Of a stretch of DNA of 64,000 nt, positions 32,913 through 46,600 are shown piece by piece (within the stretch, counting starts at the first letter, position 1; every line of letters begins with the position of its first letter). The DNA lies in the NCBI GenBank assembly GCA_003024175.1, contig MDYQ01000479.1, forward strand, positions 1 to 64,000. The letters are read 5' to 3'. The translations under genes were made by a program, and so were the position numbers. The notes beneath the pieces are model-generated. The model had not been told where the DNA came from. It worked only from the letters and a program-made list of their open reading frames with translations, and ran no database searches. The DNA comes from Planoprotostelium fungivorum (lineage: Eukaryota > Evosea > Variosea > Cavosteliida > Cavosteliaceae).

Positions 32913-33760
32913 CTAGTAGAGTCTGTGGGGCTTGGAGTGGGTAGTCTTCAGGTTCAAAGACTTGATGTTTTGCCATCCCTTCTTCAGGAGAGAGATCAAA
33001 AAGTTGGTGGTCAACATGATGTTGGCAAAGAGGTCGTCCTCGGAGAGGGTGACGTTTCCGACGGCAACGGCGAGGCAGAGGACCTTCTTCAGCTGGAATC
33101 TGACGGTGCATCTCAGCTCGTTGATCTTGACGTTCATGTCATCGTTGTGGGTCATCAGGAGAGGGAACTTTCCGGCCTTGTTGAGTCCAGGGCCGAGGAG
33201 ACGAGGGATCTGACGGATAACAGTCTCAGAGGCAAGGAAGGAGTTGTACTTGGCAGCAAGCTTCTTGACCAACTTCTTGTTCTTGTTCAACTTCTTCAAG
33301 TCATCGACGGACAAAAAGTCTGCGAGATATCAGAATGGATTTCCAAGAATAGGCGGGAACTCACCAAATCCAAACTTCTCAGCCTGGTCACAGTGGAACT
33401 GGTCTCCCAAGATGCAGACGCTGTACTTGGACTTGGTGATGGAGGGGAGCTTGACAGATCCAGAGAAACGCTTGTCCTGAGAGAAAAGATGAACATCGAA
33501 ATCAAGAAAGATCTCGAATTGCATCACTCACCTTCTGAGGGTCGTAGTTCTTCAGTCCAATCTGGAGCTCGAAGGTCTCAGTGAGACCACGGGTCTTGGG
33601 CTCTCCCTTTCTGTTGGTCTTGGCTGGCTTGGCAGCAGCCTTCTCCTTTCTCTCGGCAGCAGAGGCGAGGAGGGTATTGATGTCTTTTCTCAACTGTTCG
33701 CCAGATACCTTACTATAAGACTATAAGAGATGTATACGGGGCAGACCAACTCTACCTCAT
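32913..33760 (-). CDS. RPL10A: 60S ribosomal protein L10a (uL1)
   Basis: L1-stalk protein of the large subunit. The first coding exon is only five bases, ATGAG (33760-33756). A 43-nt intron (33713-33755) then leads to [18 protein letters not shown], restoring the conserved MSKVS start. Further blocks: [85 protein letters not shown] and [19 protein letters not shown], ending KPHRLY with TAG. Two further introns of about 40-50 nt. Normal length (about 215 residues). Confidence 0.96.
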
Positions 33761-34321
33761 TGTGTCTTTTGATTCCTACTGAGTCGTCTGAATGATCTCA
33801 CTCTCTTTCCTTTCCAAAACGTTTCTGCACTCTTTTTGCACGTCTACAAACCCAAGTTGGAATTATTATTTTCCGATTTTTGACAGAAAAACTTTCGTCA
33901 CTTCTGGTTTCATTCTTCTGAAGAGCTGCCTCTCTGGATCATTCATCTCGTGGCGTAGTGTGTGGCAGTATCTCAGGGGAAGAGACTTCGCATTTGTATG
34001 TGATTCTTTTCTAGTTGATTTGGGAAGCATGAATGTATCTGCAAAATTATGGAAGTGTGAATGGTACGAACCAAACCACAGGGTTCTGCAGATGTTCTAG
34101 CACTTTTAAATGGCTCCTCTTCCATAAAGCTAAGAGGAGAGGTAAGAAGTGCAGTTGTTTGTATCTGATCTGTGTCGCCACTCTGCCGTAAGTAGAGCAG
34201 ACCCCGCCAAGACCCAACGATTATGGTCATTCATTCAGCCGCTCAACGGGGTGAGAATAAGCGAAGAAGAGAAGTATGGAAGGTTGATTGCATCGTTTTA
34301 TCGTACGTGAATCGTAAGGGG
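33761..34321. other. intergenic with dispersed repeat
   Basis: No gene seen. 33876-33942 matches 40321-40390 (shared CACTTYTGGTTTCATTCTTCT and CTCTCTGGATCAT), so a dispersed repeat lies here in the same orientation as the other copy. Confidence 0.7.
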
Positions 34322-36800
34322 TCATACGCCTTCCGTGGAGACGTAGTGAGGTCCATCGATGTACTCCGACCCGAACATCCGATTGCAAAATTCCCCCAGC
34401 TGATAGCCCTCCGCTCTCTTATCGCTCGGTGATGGTTCCGGAAGTGTGTTCGTTTGGAAGTGCAAGATCAAAGCATCCAGACTGGGGAACACGTTCTTCT
34501 CCAGCGTGAACGTCACCTTTCCTCGATTCTGAACGCATGCGATGCGCCAGTGGTAGACGGCCTGACGATTCGATGAGACGTGAGATGTGGATGGATCTCA
34601 CCTTATCGAAGAGAGCAGAGAGTGTGTAGTATCCCGCTGATCCGGAGAAACGCAAGAGCCACCCTCGATCCCATCGCATCTTAGTCAGGACGGACTTGGC
34701 TTGATCTGCAGATTGCATCCCGTGGAACCTTTGCTCGTCAGCGTCTCTTGCATCTTTTGTCTCACCAATCGTGTCCCACGATGTCAGCGATATCTTGTAC
34801 CGTGTACCCTTCTCCCTTCTCTTCGATTAACGGTTGGAACCACTTTATGAATTTCCGCCAGTGGGCCACGGAGACCTGTTCCCCTCAGTTTCTTCCCCTC
34901 TCTCCCTCTCACCCTTCCGTTTCCCTGCACGAGACACCATTTCATCCTCTCGATCTGTCCTCCATCAGATCGTTTCACGCTTTTTCACGAGGAATTCAAA
35001 TGTGTCGATGGTGTAGAGGACACAAAGAGTGAAGGAAGAGATGCACTCACCGACATGCGGTTCGATTTGAGCTGGTCTTCTAAGGCTTGAACAAACTGCT
35101 CCCAGGGTACACTCTGTTGATCTCCAAAGGCAGAGACGATCCTCTCTTCTGCAGCGAAAGAGGCCTCCGATGGTTCTCGAATGGATCCCTCCACCATGGA
35201 CCACACCATGTAAGACGTTCCCTTGCTCGTGTTCAGTTGGCTGCCACTGATGGAAGGCCGCTGTGTGGACGGTGAAGGCTTGCCCTTGACGCTGCCTTGA
35301 CCCGATCGGTAGATGCTCTTCAGTGTCACGGCCATGGTGCTCAGCTCTCCGTGGATCTCGTTGAAGGTGGGCCTCTCCATCGGATCTTGGCGCCAGCACT
35401 TGGCTATCAGATCCGAAAGGAGATTGTCCTCCGGCAGTGGAGGTCTCTCCCCCCTCAACACCTTCTCTTGGATGTCCCCTCCAAACTTCTCTTCCTTCCA
35501 CGGCGTCTTCCTGCTGATCATCGACCAGATTCTGCTCTCTCGTCACATTCATCCACACCACCTTCATCTCACATGAGAGCAAAGGAGAAGACGTCCACTC
35601 TCTCCGTGTGATTCAGGTCTGGTAGTTCGGGTGCGGCGTAGGCTGGAGTTCCATAGATATTTCCATCGGCGACGTTGATGACACCAGAGAGACCAAAGTC
35701 ACACACCTTGACAATCCCTCGCTCCAAGCTCTCGATGAGAACGTTGGCAGGCTGAGAAGGGTCATTACGATGGATGAATCACCTCTCACCTTCAAGTCTC
35801 TGTGGATGATTCCCTTCTTGTGAAGGAACACCATACCTCCGGCGATGCTGACCAACATATCGACGATTTGACTCAATCCGAGCTCGATCTGTGAACGATC
35901 GTTCGTCTCTCTCTTCTCTCTCCTCTCACCTCCGGGTTGACGATGGCCTGTGATAAGTTTCCTCCCTCGATGTATTCCGTCACGAGACATATCGTATCGT
36001 TCTTTCTGCAGTATCCATACTGCTCGCATCAGATCGATTCGAGTGTATAATGCGTAGAGAGAAAATCGACTCACCATGATGACGACGGCGGGGTGTCTCA
36101 GTTGAGATAACGTTTCGATCTCTCGGTAGAATCTCTCCAGCTCCTCCGTGGAGACGAATTCAGGCATGTCTCTCAGCATTTTCACGGCCACCTGACTCGG
36201 TCAGCCTCTTCATCTTCTCACACCTCTCACGTCTGTCGTCCTCTGCCATTTTCCTCTCATGACTAAACCCGTTCCCCCTGATTGTGTCATTCTCTCTCTT
36301 CTCTTCGTCTCTCACCTCTCCCCAGAGTGGTATCATTTATGATGAGGTCTTCTGGTGGAATCTGAGCGAAGGCCAGACGTTGTTCTATCGTCTTGATTGC
36401 ATTCTGTCCTCTCCTCTCGACTGCATTCTATTTTCCACCATCATCGATGGATTCGAGGGAATGCACGACTCACCTGGAGATGATGCTGCCATGCGGCCGC
36501 TTTCTCGATCTCATCGACTTTAAGGGTGTATGATTTCAATTTTTCACTCCTCCCGTCCAGTTCAAATGTGTTATTCTTCACCACTATGAATTCGTACCGC
36601 CACAGTGAACTAATCACTGCTTTTCGTTTTTCAGTCTGTCGTGGTGAGTAAAATAGAGAAGGAGATCTCATGTACCCCCTCCGAAGGATAAATGTGTAGG
36701 TTCTCTGAATCGAGCATGCACCATCTCTTCTTCATAACTCCTAGCTTTCCTTTTGCCTTGATACTCAACCATCCTTTATGAATGCAGTTTTCTTCTGTGC
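34322..36800 (-). CDS. PH - TKL kinase - SH2 signalling protein
   Basis: N-terminal PH domain (HKGWLSIKAKGKLGVMKKRW, LKSYTLKVDEIEKAAAWQHH). A linker with FAQIPPEDLIINDTTLG precedes the kinase. The glycine loop seems split by introns; then VAVKML (catalytic Lys), YREIETLSQLRHP, CLVTEYIEGGNLSQ, IHRDLK joined to PANVL, VKVCDFGLSGV, GTPAYAAPEL and CWRQDPMERPTFNEI. The C-terminal SH2 domain has WFHGMQSADQAKSVL, GWLLRFSGSAGYYTLS (phosphotyrosine Arg present), VYHWRI and FPSLDALILHFQTN. A TKL kinase followed by SH2 is the plan of the Dictyostelium SHK kinases; the PH head is extra. About ten exons. The exact start is not resolved; upstream ATGs near 36840 do not join cleanly. Confidence 0.82.
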
Positions 36801-37324
36801 ATGTGTCTGGTATGGTCTACCCTCTTGTCAGCATCATACATTATAGAATAAGGATCCACCGTAGTTGCGCTAAATGTGAGCGAAGAAGAGCTAAATGTAT
36901 GGCTGGATTTTGAAGTAACGTCTTTGGAGGGAGCAAGGAGCTGTGAAAATGAGCTATCGCTGTGATTCTACTGCACGATGGCTCACAACAGAGTGACGGG
37001 ACCCGCGTATCGTAGATTGAGAGATGGTTGAAGGTTTAGAAGAGTGGGTGCTACTCATAATTCCTGGTCCACTCGCCTGAGAGCCCTCACGCGACCGCAT
37101 AAAAGGGACGCTGCTCTCGATCGCTCAGGATGAGGTCTCTATGAATTTCTTCTTCCCGATCCTCCTGTCAAACACAACCGAGTTTAAATCCACAAAAACA
37201 CAAAAGCACAAGCATTGATAGATGAAGACTCGAGTGAATGTGGCTGCTAGGCCCTCCCGTTGATCACCAATAGAATGTGTATTATTGTGCACATTCCCTC
37301 CACCCATCGATGATAGTGGTTGAT
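36801..37324. other. intergenic, no gene seen
   Basis: Between the PH-kinase-SH2 start and the RPS5 stop. Open frames are short and without motifs. Confidence 0.4.
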
Positions 37325-38095
<771 letters not shown>

Positions 38096-38512
38096 GGTGG
38101 ATGGGCTTTCTCTCTATTGGGATCAAGGGAAACGAAAGAAGGAGGATCGCTTCACGCCTTGATTTATGACATCGCACAACGATATCTCAAAATTTTCTTC
38201 CGAACATCACATCACCGACATCGACGTGACTTTCTATTCAAGGTGAGTGCCCTTTGTATGTATTAGAAAGAAACGACATTGTGCTCAACAGTAGCTCGTG
38301 CAACATTCTCCATCAGCCACGTCGACCTTATGATGCCAAACCAAATCACATCATATCACCATTGTATTGTTTTTGCTGTAACGTTAACAATGTTCGAACA
38401 ATCACCGTTGTTTACATTGAAGTATATCGCCAATGTATCCCAAGTCGACAAATCATAATCACAAGATCATTATTTCGGCCTTTTTCGACGACTAGACAAT
38501 AAAGACCATAAT
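38096..38512. other. intergenic, no gene seen
   Basis: Upstream region of RPS5 and downstream region of the transporter gene. It holds no motif-bearing frame; 38375-38480 is AT-rich. Confidence 0.4.
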
Positions 38513-39929
38513 TTATGCTTCCTCTGAAGAAGGAGGAGGTGGTGGAGGAGGCTGCTTAGCGGCCTGCGTCTTAGCCCACGAGTATAGAATTCCAGCACCG
38601 AGACCTACAAACTGTTCACACGAATCAAAGAACGAGTGACTCACCCAACAAGATAGAGGCAGCAGAGAGGGGTGTCAGTGGAACGTTAAAGAAGGCGACA
38701 CCTGCGATGGCCAGTGGAATCTTGTTCAGTGAACCGACGATACCGTATGTCGATGGATTTGTCGTTTTCATCGCCCAAAGAGAGCAAGCACCTTCATTCG
38801 TCAATCAGAGAGGCAATGATCTCATCAATCGTACAACAAAGAAGGGAAAATATAGTGAAGAGAGGAGATAGAGAAGAGAGGATAAAGAACAGAGAGACAG
38901 TGAAGATAGAGAAGGTGCTCACTCATTCCCAAACCAATGAAACCCATCCATAGCATGAAAGTCCAGAAGGAAAGGTCTTCGTTGCGAGATGCGAGATCGG
39001 CCTGGAGATTGACTGTCTCACCAAAGGACCAAGCGAGAGGAAGGAGGAAGGGAAGAGAGATCACCGAATTGTAGTACGTCATCGTCCAACTGTCTAAATA
39101 GTTCTTCGTTGCTGGATTACGAGACGACACACTCTTCATGTAGATCTTTCTTCATCAGGATGATAGATGTCGCATCGCATGAGGTGCTCACGAGATAGGC
39201 TGTGGTGATGACACAGTTGAAACCCATGACGAGATAACCTGTGAGGTTGAAAGAGAGATCGGAGTAACCAGCGGCGATGGAACTGAGAACCTGAGAGGAT
39301 GAGAAGAACAATGCGAGTGAATGCTCACGATGAGGAGGCAGCTGATTGCGATGGGTTGTGGGACTTCTTGGTTGGTGACGTGTGCATCGGCGTAAGTGGT
39401 CATAACTGTGCTCAGATTCTTAAAGACGGTAATCATAGGTACCGTGAGGAATTTGATGCTGGTATCAGATTAATGATAATGGTCGCAGGTTTATGACAAT
39501 GGTCGCAGACAATCAAAACTCACGCGTATGCACCACTGACCAACATGAGAATGAAGAGGAGATTAACTGGCAGCCAAACTTGGGCAATGTCTTTCTTTAA
39601 CTCCTTGAATGTGATGTATCCCAGTCTCTCCAAAACGTACATCAATGCAATCGTAAATACATTCTAGGTTGTCGTTTAGTTTGGGTAAAATAATCGAAAT
39701 GAGTCATCACCTGCCACATCAAAGTGAAGATGGGAAAATTGAAGTGGAAGGTCTGAAACATGGCTTTGTTAGATAAGGTCATCGATATACTGGCCAAACT
39801 GTACAGAAGACAAGCAATGGTTGGGAGATAATTCGGATTAGAACTCAAAGATGCGAGCGTTGGTGAGGACATCGAGATTGCCTTCTTGTTATTCTCCTCT
39901 TCATCGATATTGATCTTTGTATCGCGCAT
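38513..39929 (-). CDS. GDP-mannose-type nucleotide-sugar transporter (SLC35)
   Basis: Golgi membrane antiporter of the drug/metabolite superfamily. Start at 39929 (MRDTKINIDEEENNKK); this cytosolic head precedes YLPTIACLLYSLASISMTLSN. Family blocks: VPMITVFKNLSTVMTTYADA (compare FKNLSNV in Vrg4), GYLVMGFNCVITTAYLVST, YYNSVISLPFLLPLAW, FWTFMLWMGFIGLGMS and GIVGSLNKIPLAIAGVAFFN, equivalent to the GALNK nucleotide-binding motif of GDP-mannose transporters. A proline run (QPPPPPPPSSEEA) ends the protein. About nine short introns. GDP-mannose is the likely cargo, but GDP-fucose or UDP-sugars cannot be excluded. Confidence 0.85.
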
Positions 39930-40320
39930 GGTGGGAGAAAATGTGTTGTGCATCTTCTCCCGACTTTTTCGCAGCGTTTGTGTGAAAGGAGGAAGGGCTT
40001 TGCGCCACCTTTTTTTCTGACCAGAGCTTGGATTTTTTTCTCGAGAACGAAAAAACACGGCTCTCATCATTCTATTCAGCATTCACCACTGTATAATCAT
40101 AATCCGCATGATGTACTATGATCGAGATTACGATTTTGACTGGTTTAGTGATGGCAATCCCTTGTTGGCTGAGAGGCAACATCGACCGTAGCTTCACTGT
40201 ACTTGGAGTTGTGAATGCAATAAATGATGTAGCAGACACTGTCATCCACTAGTGCAAACGTAAGACTTGTGAAAATAAGAGGCAATACCATCAAAAAAAA
40301 CTTTCTATGAGTATCCACAC

Positions 40321-40390
40321 AATTTTTTGATGGAGAACTTCATCACTTTTGGTTTCATTCTTCTAAAGAGCTCTGGCCTCTCTGGATCAT
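40321..40390. repeat. dispersed repeat, second copy of 33876-33942
   Basis: The shared core runs from TTTTTGA through CACTTTTGGTTTCATTCTTCT to CTCTCTGGATCAT with few mismatches. Both copies lie in intergenic DNA. The rest of 39930-40624 shows no gene; it must hold promoters for the transporter and DENN genes. Confidence 0.7.
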
Positions 40391-40624
40391 ACATGGTCTT
40401 TCTCCCTCCTCGCTCTCTCGTTCACCATACAACGACGCCTGGCACATAACACAAAGAGAAGCAGCTAATACATGGAATTAGTGGTATTTCATGCTTGATC
40501 CAGTATTTATATAGGCAAAAGCTCACGTTCAAACGATCACGGGTCCCGTGGAAATGTGATTGTAAAGTGAGAGACAAAAGATTGACAATACCGAATTTGA
40601 CAACCAAACCAACCATCGACCCCG

Positions 40625-43600
40625 ATGCAGGGCCCCTCCCACTCGTCTACGGAAGGGATCGGTAATTTACGAACAGATACGACGAGACCTACATCTGCAG
40701 AACTGCTGGTCTTTTCACCCGCCACAAATGATCCTCTGATCTCTACATCACCCTCGCGCTGGGACACACATCCAACAGAGATTAGAAGTATATTGGGTAG
40801 TCATTCAAGTCATGGATCTCACATTGCGGCTGGCCATCGCACACCACAGCTCGAATCCCCCGGGCAGCAACACAAATTCACACCAATATCCTCTGAAATA
40901 GAACAATATACAGAGAGAGACCATGTGACAGAGGAGGTAGGACGAACATCAGATGTTCAGATGGGAAATCTCCAACACAATCCATGTTTCAATCTCGAAT
41001 GGATAAGATAACTTTGCAATATAGCACAGCTGACATCACATGATCGACATACTGAGAGGGAGACAGCGAGAGAGCCCAGTTCCATTCGTGAGATTACGAG
41101 GAATGTCAGCGGGTGGATTTCAGAGGAGGGTGAGCCAAGATGAAGAGCCCGGAACTCTCTTGGGAGAGATCTGGATCCGCGATTCGTACGACGAAAAGAG
41201 CCAGATCAAACAGAAGGCAGCAGAACCGATCCCCCAACCATCACCCAGAGACTCCATCCGTCTGTCTGCCTCCCCATTTCCATCATCATCCCATTCACCT
41301 CAGAAATACACACCTCTCGAACTCAGTGACTTCAGCCAAGGCAGCGAGACGCAGAAACCACCGGCCTCACCTTACGGGGCCAAGTCCGCATCGAACAAGA
41401 TGATCTCACCCAGTCCCCTTCTCAGTAAGACCGCTCGGTCACTATCAGAGGCCCATTCTTCACCTCAAGCACCTGCATCTCCTTCTGTCGGAAAGACCAT
41501 ACGAGACGCTCTCAACAAGTGCAGTATCCATCTCAATTCGATCATCATCGCGATCATCATCTTTCGAGGTATCTCTCCTCACTCATCGCTGTAGATCTGG
41601 CTTCACTTCTTTTGTGAGGAAGATGAATTCGGCTCCGTCTCTGCCTCTACCTCCCGACGAATACTCCGGTGCCTTTCACAGGTACGTCTCTCTTTCACTC
41701 CCACACCTTCTCTCTTGTATGACCCGAAGTTCCTGATGATCACAGATTTGCCATCGTTGGAATTGATGCGGAGATTCTAGAAGAGAGAGTGAGAAGGGCA
41801 CTGACGAATCGCTTCTCTGCCGTTAAGCCGGGACAGACTTTTCAATTCTCTCTCACAGGTGATTCACGTCTCTCATTTCATCTTCGTCACGTTGCAATTC
41901 CATTCTATTCAGAAACGATTTCTATTTTCATATGTTGAAACTAATGAGAGAAGCGAACGAGACAAGCATACAGCACATCGTCCCTCCCATCGAAGAAAAG
42001 AATTCCGTTTTAGCTGTTCTACCTCAGGTGCGATGAATGTCATGATCGTTCGTCTCACGACATCAGTTTTGTTTTCCAAAGGGATTGATGGGATCTGGTC
42101 ACGTACGAGTGAGTCTCTCATCTCTCCTCTTCCTTTCGAGTGTCATCCATGTTCGTACATCGATTTCGATTTGATCACGAGAGATTGAAGGAGAAAAGGA
42201 GGAAGGAGGAAAAGACGGTCGATTGAGGGGAACTGCACAGCAGATGTCGTATGAGAAACAAGAGGTTGTGACTCGGGGTTTCGTATTGACCAACATCGAG
42301 GGGAGACACTTTCCCTCCTACGCTCTCGTGTGGAATCAATTCGTCGACATCAAGGTGACGATCATCGATGATGAGAATATCATCAGAGAGATTGAATCGA
42401 TCAGATACCCAAGAGAGTGAGTGATGGAGAGATGGAAGAAGAAACAGCAGAGAAGAAGATAGAAGGATGGTGGGACATCACAGTCAAAGTTCAATCGGCC
42501 ATGTGTTTAGGTATGATCGTCACAGTGGAGGCATCATCCCACTCGATATGAACGTTCATCGCAGTGTCGAGGTGGCCTTATTTCAACGTTTTGAAAGAAT
42601 GCCTGCTTCAGATCTTCAGGGAAGCGGAAGAAGATTACATCAAGACCGGCCATTATTCTTTCGAATCCATGATCGCCACTCTCTTACAGTTACCTGCACC
42701 AAGGGTAACCATCTCTATCTCATCATCTCATCGTCCTTGACATCATCGTCATCATCGGATGATTGACATCACATCAGCATCCCATCGATTTCTCCTGGGG
42801 AGTATCTTTCAGCAAGAGCTCTCCCCTCAATGTACATATCCCACACATCCCCTCCCCTGATTTCTTTCCCGTCATCGATGTGACGTTCCATCCTCTCATC
42901 TCCATCTCACCCTCTCAGTTCTCCATGCGATATCTCTTCCTCAGTCTCGATGTCGACAGTGTCATCCAACTCTTCACGGCCATACTGTGCGAGAGACAGG
43001 TCCGTGACTCTCCCGTCACCCTCGCTCATCCATTACAGATCTTGTTCGTATCATCGTCTTACACTCTCTTGACTCTGGCAGCACAGACAATCATCAGTCT
43101 CATCTATCCGTGAGTTTTTTTAACGATACACGCATCGATCGAAACGAGATGAATGATTGATTTGCAACAGGTTCTTGTGGCATCACGTCTACGTACCGGT
43201 GTTGCCACCTTCACTCGTCGATTACATTCAAGCTCCCACACCCTTCATCATGGGAATCCACAGAGAGTTACTACCCAACAGTATGGAGTTGATGTCTGAA
43301 GTGGACGTTGTCGATCTGGATCTAGGCAAGATTCGATGGGGTAACATCGGTAGACCCATCCAGTTACCCGCCGATGAGATCCACCAACTCTGTGAGACTC
43401 TGAGGCCTCTCATCCACCCCGAGATCTTTCACATGGACCACGATGGACCATCAAGTGTGTCATCGATTCATCATTCTCCGTGATTCGATCGACATCGACG
43501 ATGTTGATGTGATGTACAGGCGGAAAGAAGAACGATCCGTTCGATGTGGATAGTCCACAACAGAAATCAATTCGCATCGCTTTCTTCTCGACGCTCATTT

Positions 43601-46600
43601 CTCTTATGAGTGGTTACCTCTCCTTCTATCTCTACAATCCATCCATCGAGTCGAACATCATTCTGTCTCCCAAATCTCCACTGTCTCCTCTATCCCCCGT
43701 AAGAACTGATTCCATTTCATCTGATCGATCGTACACCTCGATGATCACATCACGATGCATGTTTTGATGCGCGGGAGACATCACGATCTCTGATGCACGA
43801 GGATGACAATGGGTACAGATCAATCGGTTGACGAGGTCGGAGAGCCTCCCATCTCGCAGAGAATCTGTACCCTCGGTGCCAGACAGTACATTCAGTAGGA
43901 AAGCAGCATCTCCTGCGATCTTCAGGAAGAACGAATTCATGTGCTGCCAACCAGAAGAGAAGAAGTTATTCCTCGAGGCCTTCATGGACACACAGGTAGA
44001 GGATCTCTTACCGATGCACATGACGAGAGACAGGCGTGGATGCAATTTGAGAAGAATCGAAACGGATTATTTGATGCTACAATGGATCATAAGAAGGCTG
44101 GAAACGAACTTCACGCTTATCTCTTATCAAAATTCTCACCTGTAACTGATGTGTTTCTGGCACCGAGAATCATCGATCGACCGAAGGTACATCCATCAAT
44201 CACACATCATCGATGAGATCTCGTCTCATCGATGATTCATACGACTTCGTACTGAACGTGATCAGGGAAGAGTATCGAGCATCAATCTATTGGGACTATT
44301 GAAAGAATCGACGGGGGGTGGTGCTGTCATCCCCCGAACGATGAGAGGATTTCATTTGATCCACTTCAACTTGGAGACAGCGAATCGTCCCCTCGTATCG
44401 TACGAAGCACTGACCAACGAATTGAATCTCTTCATCAGTGGTCTCAGCGAGAAAGAGAAGACGGAAAATGCTGCGGAGAGTACGAGGAGTAACGTGTATC
44501 ACTACACGATCGCTCTGGTCAATTTGAAGATATTCAAGATCTTCGCGGCACTGCAAGGTGATGATCTGAACCGATCAAGTGGATGATGAGAGGACAGAGA
44601 TCGAAAAGATATTAGAGAAGACACCTGACTTCCCTCTCGAAGATCGATTGATCGAATACCTACACAACAGTATGGAGGAATTGGAGAACAATCCCACTTG
44701 GCTGAATAAGACTCGTCATTCGTTACTCACCATAGGACCATGGTATATCTCATCGATCATCACTCGATTCATCCACATGATATCACATCACATCACATCG
44801 TGATCACTGATCAGGGAACAGTATCAGAAATCGAATCAGAGAATACGGTGATAGCCGTCCAGCCGTGTTGATTCGAAGAGAGTCCATGCGATTCAATCTA
44901 TCGAGGGATAAATTACAAGAAGATCTCGCCGTGGATCTCAAAGTGAGAGGAAGTAAATCATCACGCTCATCACCGATGCACATCAGGTCGTCGAAGCCAT
45001 CGATGAATCGAAAAACGAAGACATGGCTGATTTCCTCCTACGAATGGCCTTTCCATGTGCTCAGGGTACCATCTTCAGTCCAAAGATGCACAAGAGAACA
45101 CAATCCAACGCGCCAGGTGAGAAGCAAAATGAGAGATGAAGAGTTGACGACTACAATTCAGAGACCAGCATCGCGACGAGTGCGGTGAACGTGCCGAGGA
45201 AACCGATCACGTACGAAGAGTTTATCACCTACTGTACGGAGAACTCTTGGCCTTATCCGAAGGAAACGATCAAGAGTTTCTTCAATCTCCTCTCGAAGAA
45301 AGAGAACAAGAATTCACCGCCGACGATCAATTGCCAGGCCATCGCTCAGGCCTTCAGGAACATCAAACAGAGGAAGCCACAACTATTAACCTCGGCGAAT
45401 CTTCACGGTACGACTCTGTGATATCTGAATGTGTAGAGAAATTGAAATCGAACAGATGAGAGCGAAGTCATCTTGATGATGATTCCGGCCACCTGTGTCA
45501 TCAAAGGCAACACACCGAAGAACGGGACGAGCGGACAATTGTTCCTCACCAACACGCGATTGATCTACCTGGTGAATCTCATCGATCGTCATCGGCTGAT
45601 TCCATCAGTCGAAGAAATTCTGGCAGCAACAACCGGCGGTCCTCTCCCCGACAGCCATCGTCCATCACTTTCGAACAGACAAGCACATCGTGAACACACG
45701 AAGAGAGAACAACGATCACATCGCTGTCATCCACCTCAGCGAGATCGCCATGGTGATCCTACATCGACGATACATCGACTGACGAGAGAAGGTGGACAAG
45801 TACCAAGTCGTAGAGCACACGCCGTTGCCCGGGTTACCCTGCGTCAGGCTGGTTCTGAAGAACAGTGACAAGATGACAGAGTTCATCTACATGATCACCG
45901 ACGTGGAAGACAGGGGTGAGTGACGTGACGTGACATCATCTCATTGGTGCAGATCACTGGTACAGGAATCTCAACGAAGTCACGATGGTCTATCGCATGA
46001 GTCACGACCTGGGAGATTCTACCATCATCAACGATGTCATGCTGCACGTACTTCTCACCGAAGTCGTATTGATATCGACCAAGAAGAACGTGGTGAATAC
46101 ATCGATCATCTGTTTTCAATCTATGATACAATGATATGATGGGAGCTGACGAACGATGGTAGAAAACGTTCTTGACACACAGGAGATCGTTGAATTGGCT
46201 GCACATCAAACACACATTGGAGAGAAACGCTCTCAATGCAGAATGTACCACCATCGTAGAGCAAGCGTCCGGCTGGGAATTCTCTGAGAAACTGCTCATG
46301 AGCATCATCGAGGTGATTCATCGTTGGAATTTTGAGTGAAGGTCTGGCAGGTGTTCTTCTCTGTGATGACGGGTGACGATCAAGTGTATCTTGATCTCAA
46401 AGCGGTCGAATCATCGAAAGATTATGCGAGATACTTGGAACAAGTTGCTCTGTTACGAACGGTGTGTGATGTCAAACGATGAATCGATACAAATCATCTG
46501 ATGAGCATCGTTGATCCGAAACAGTTTGATCTGTCATCATTGAAGACGAGAGATGAATGTCTATCCTTTTTCATCAACATCTACAACGCTCTGGTCATTC

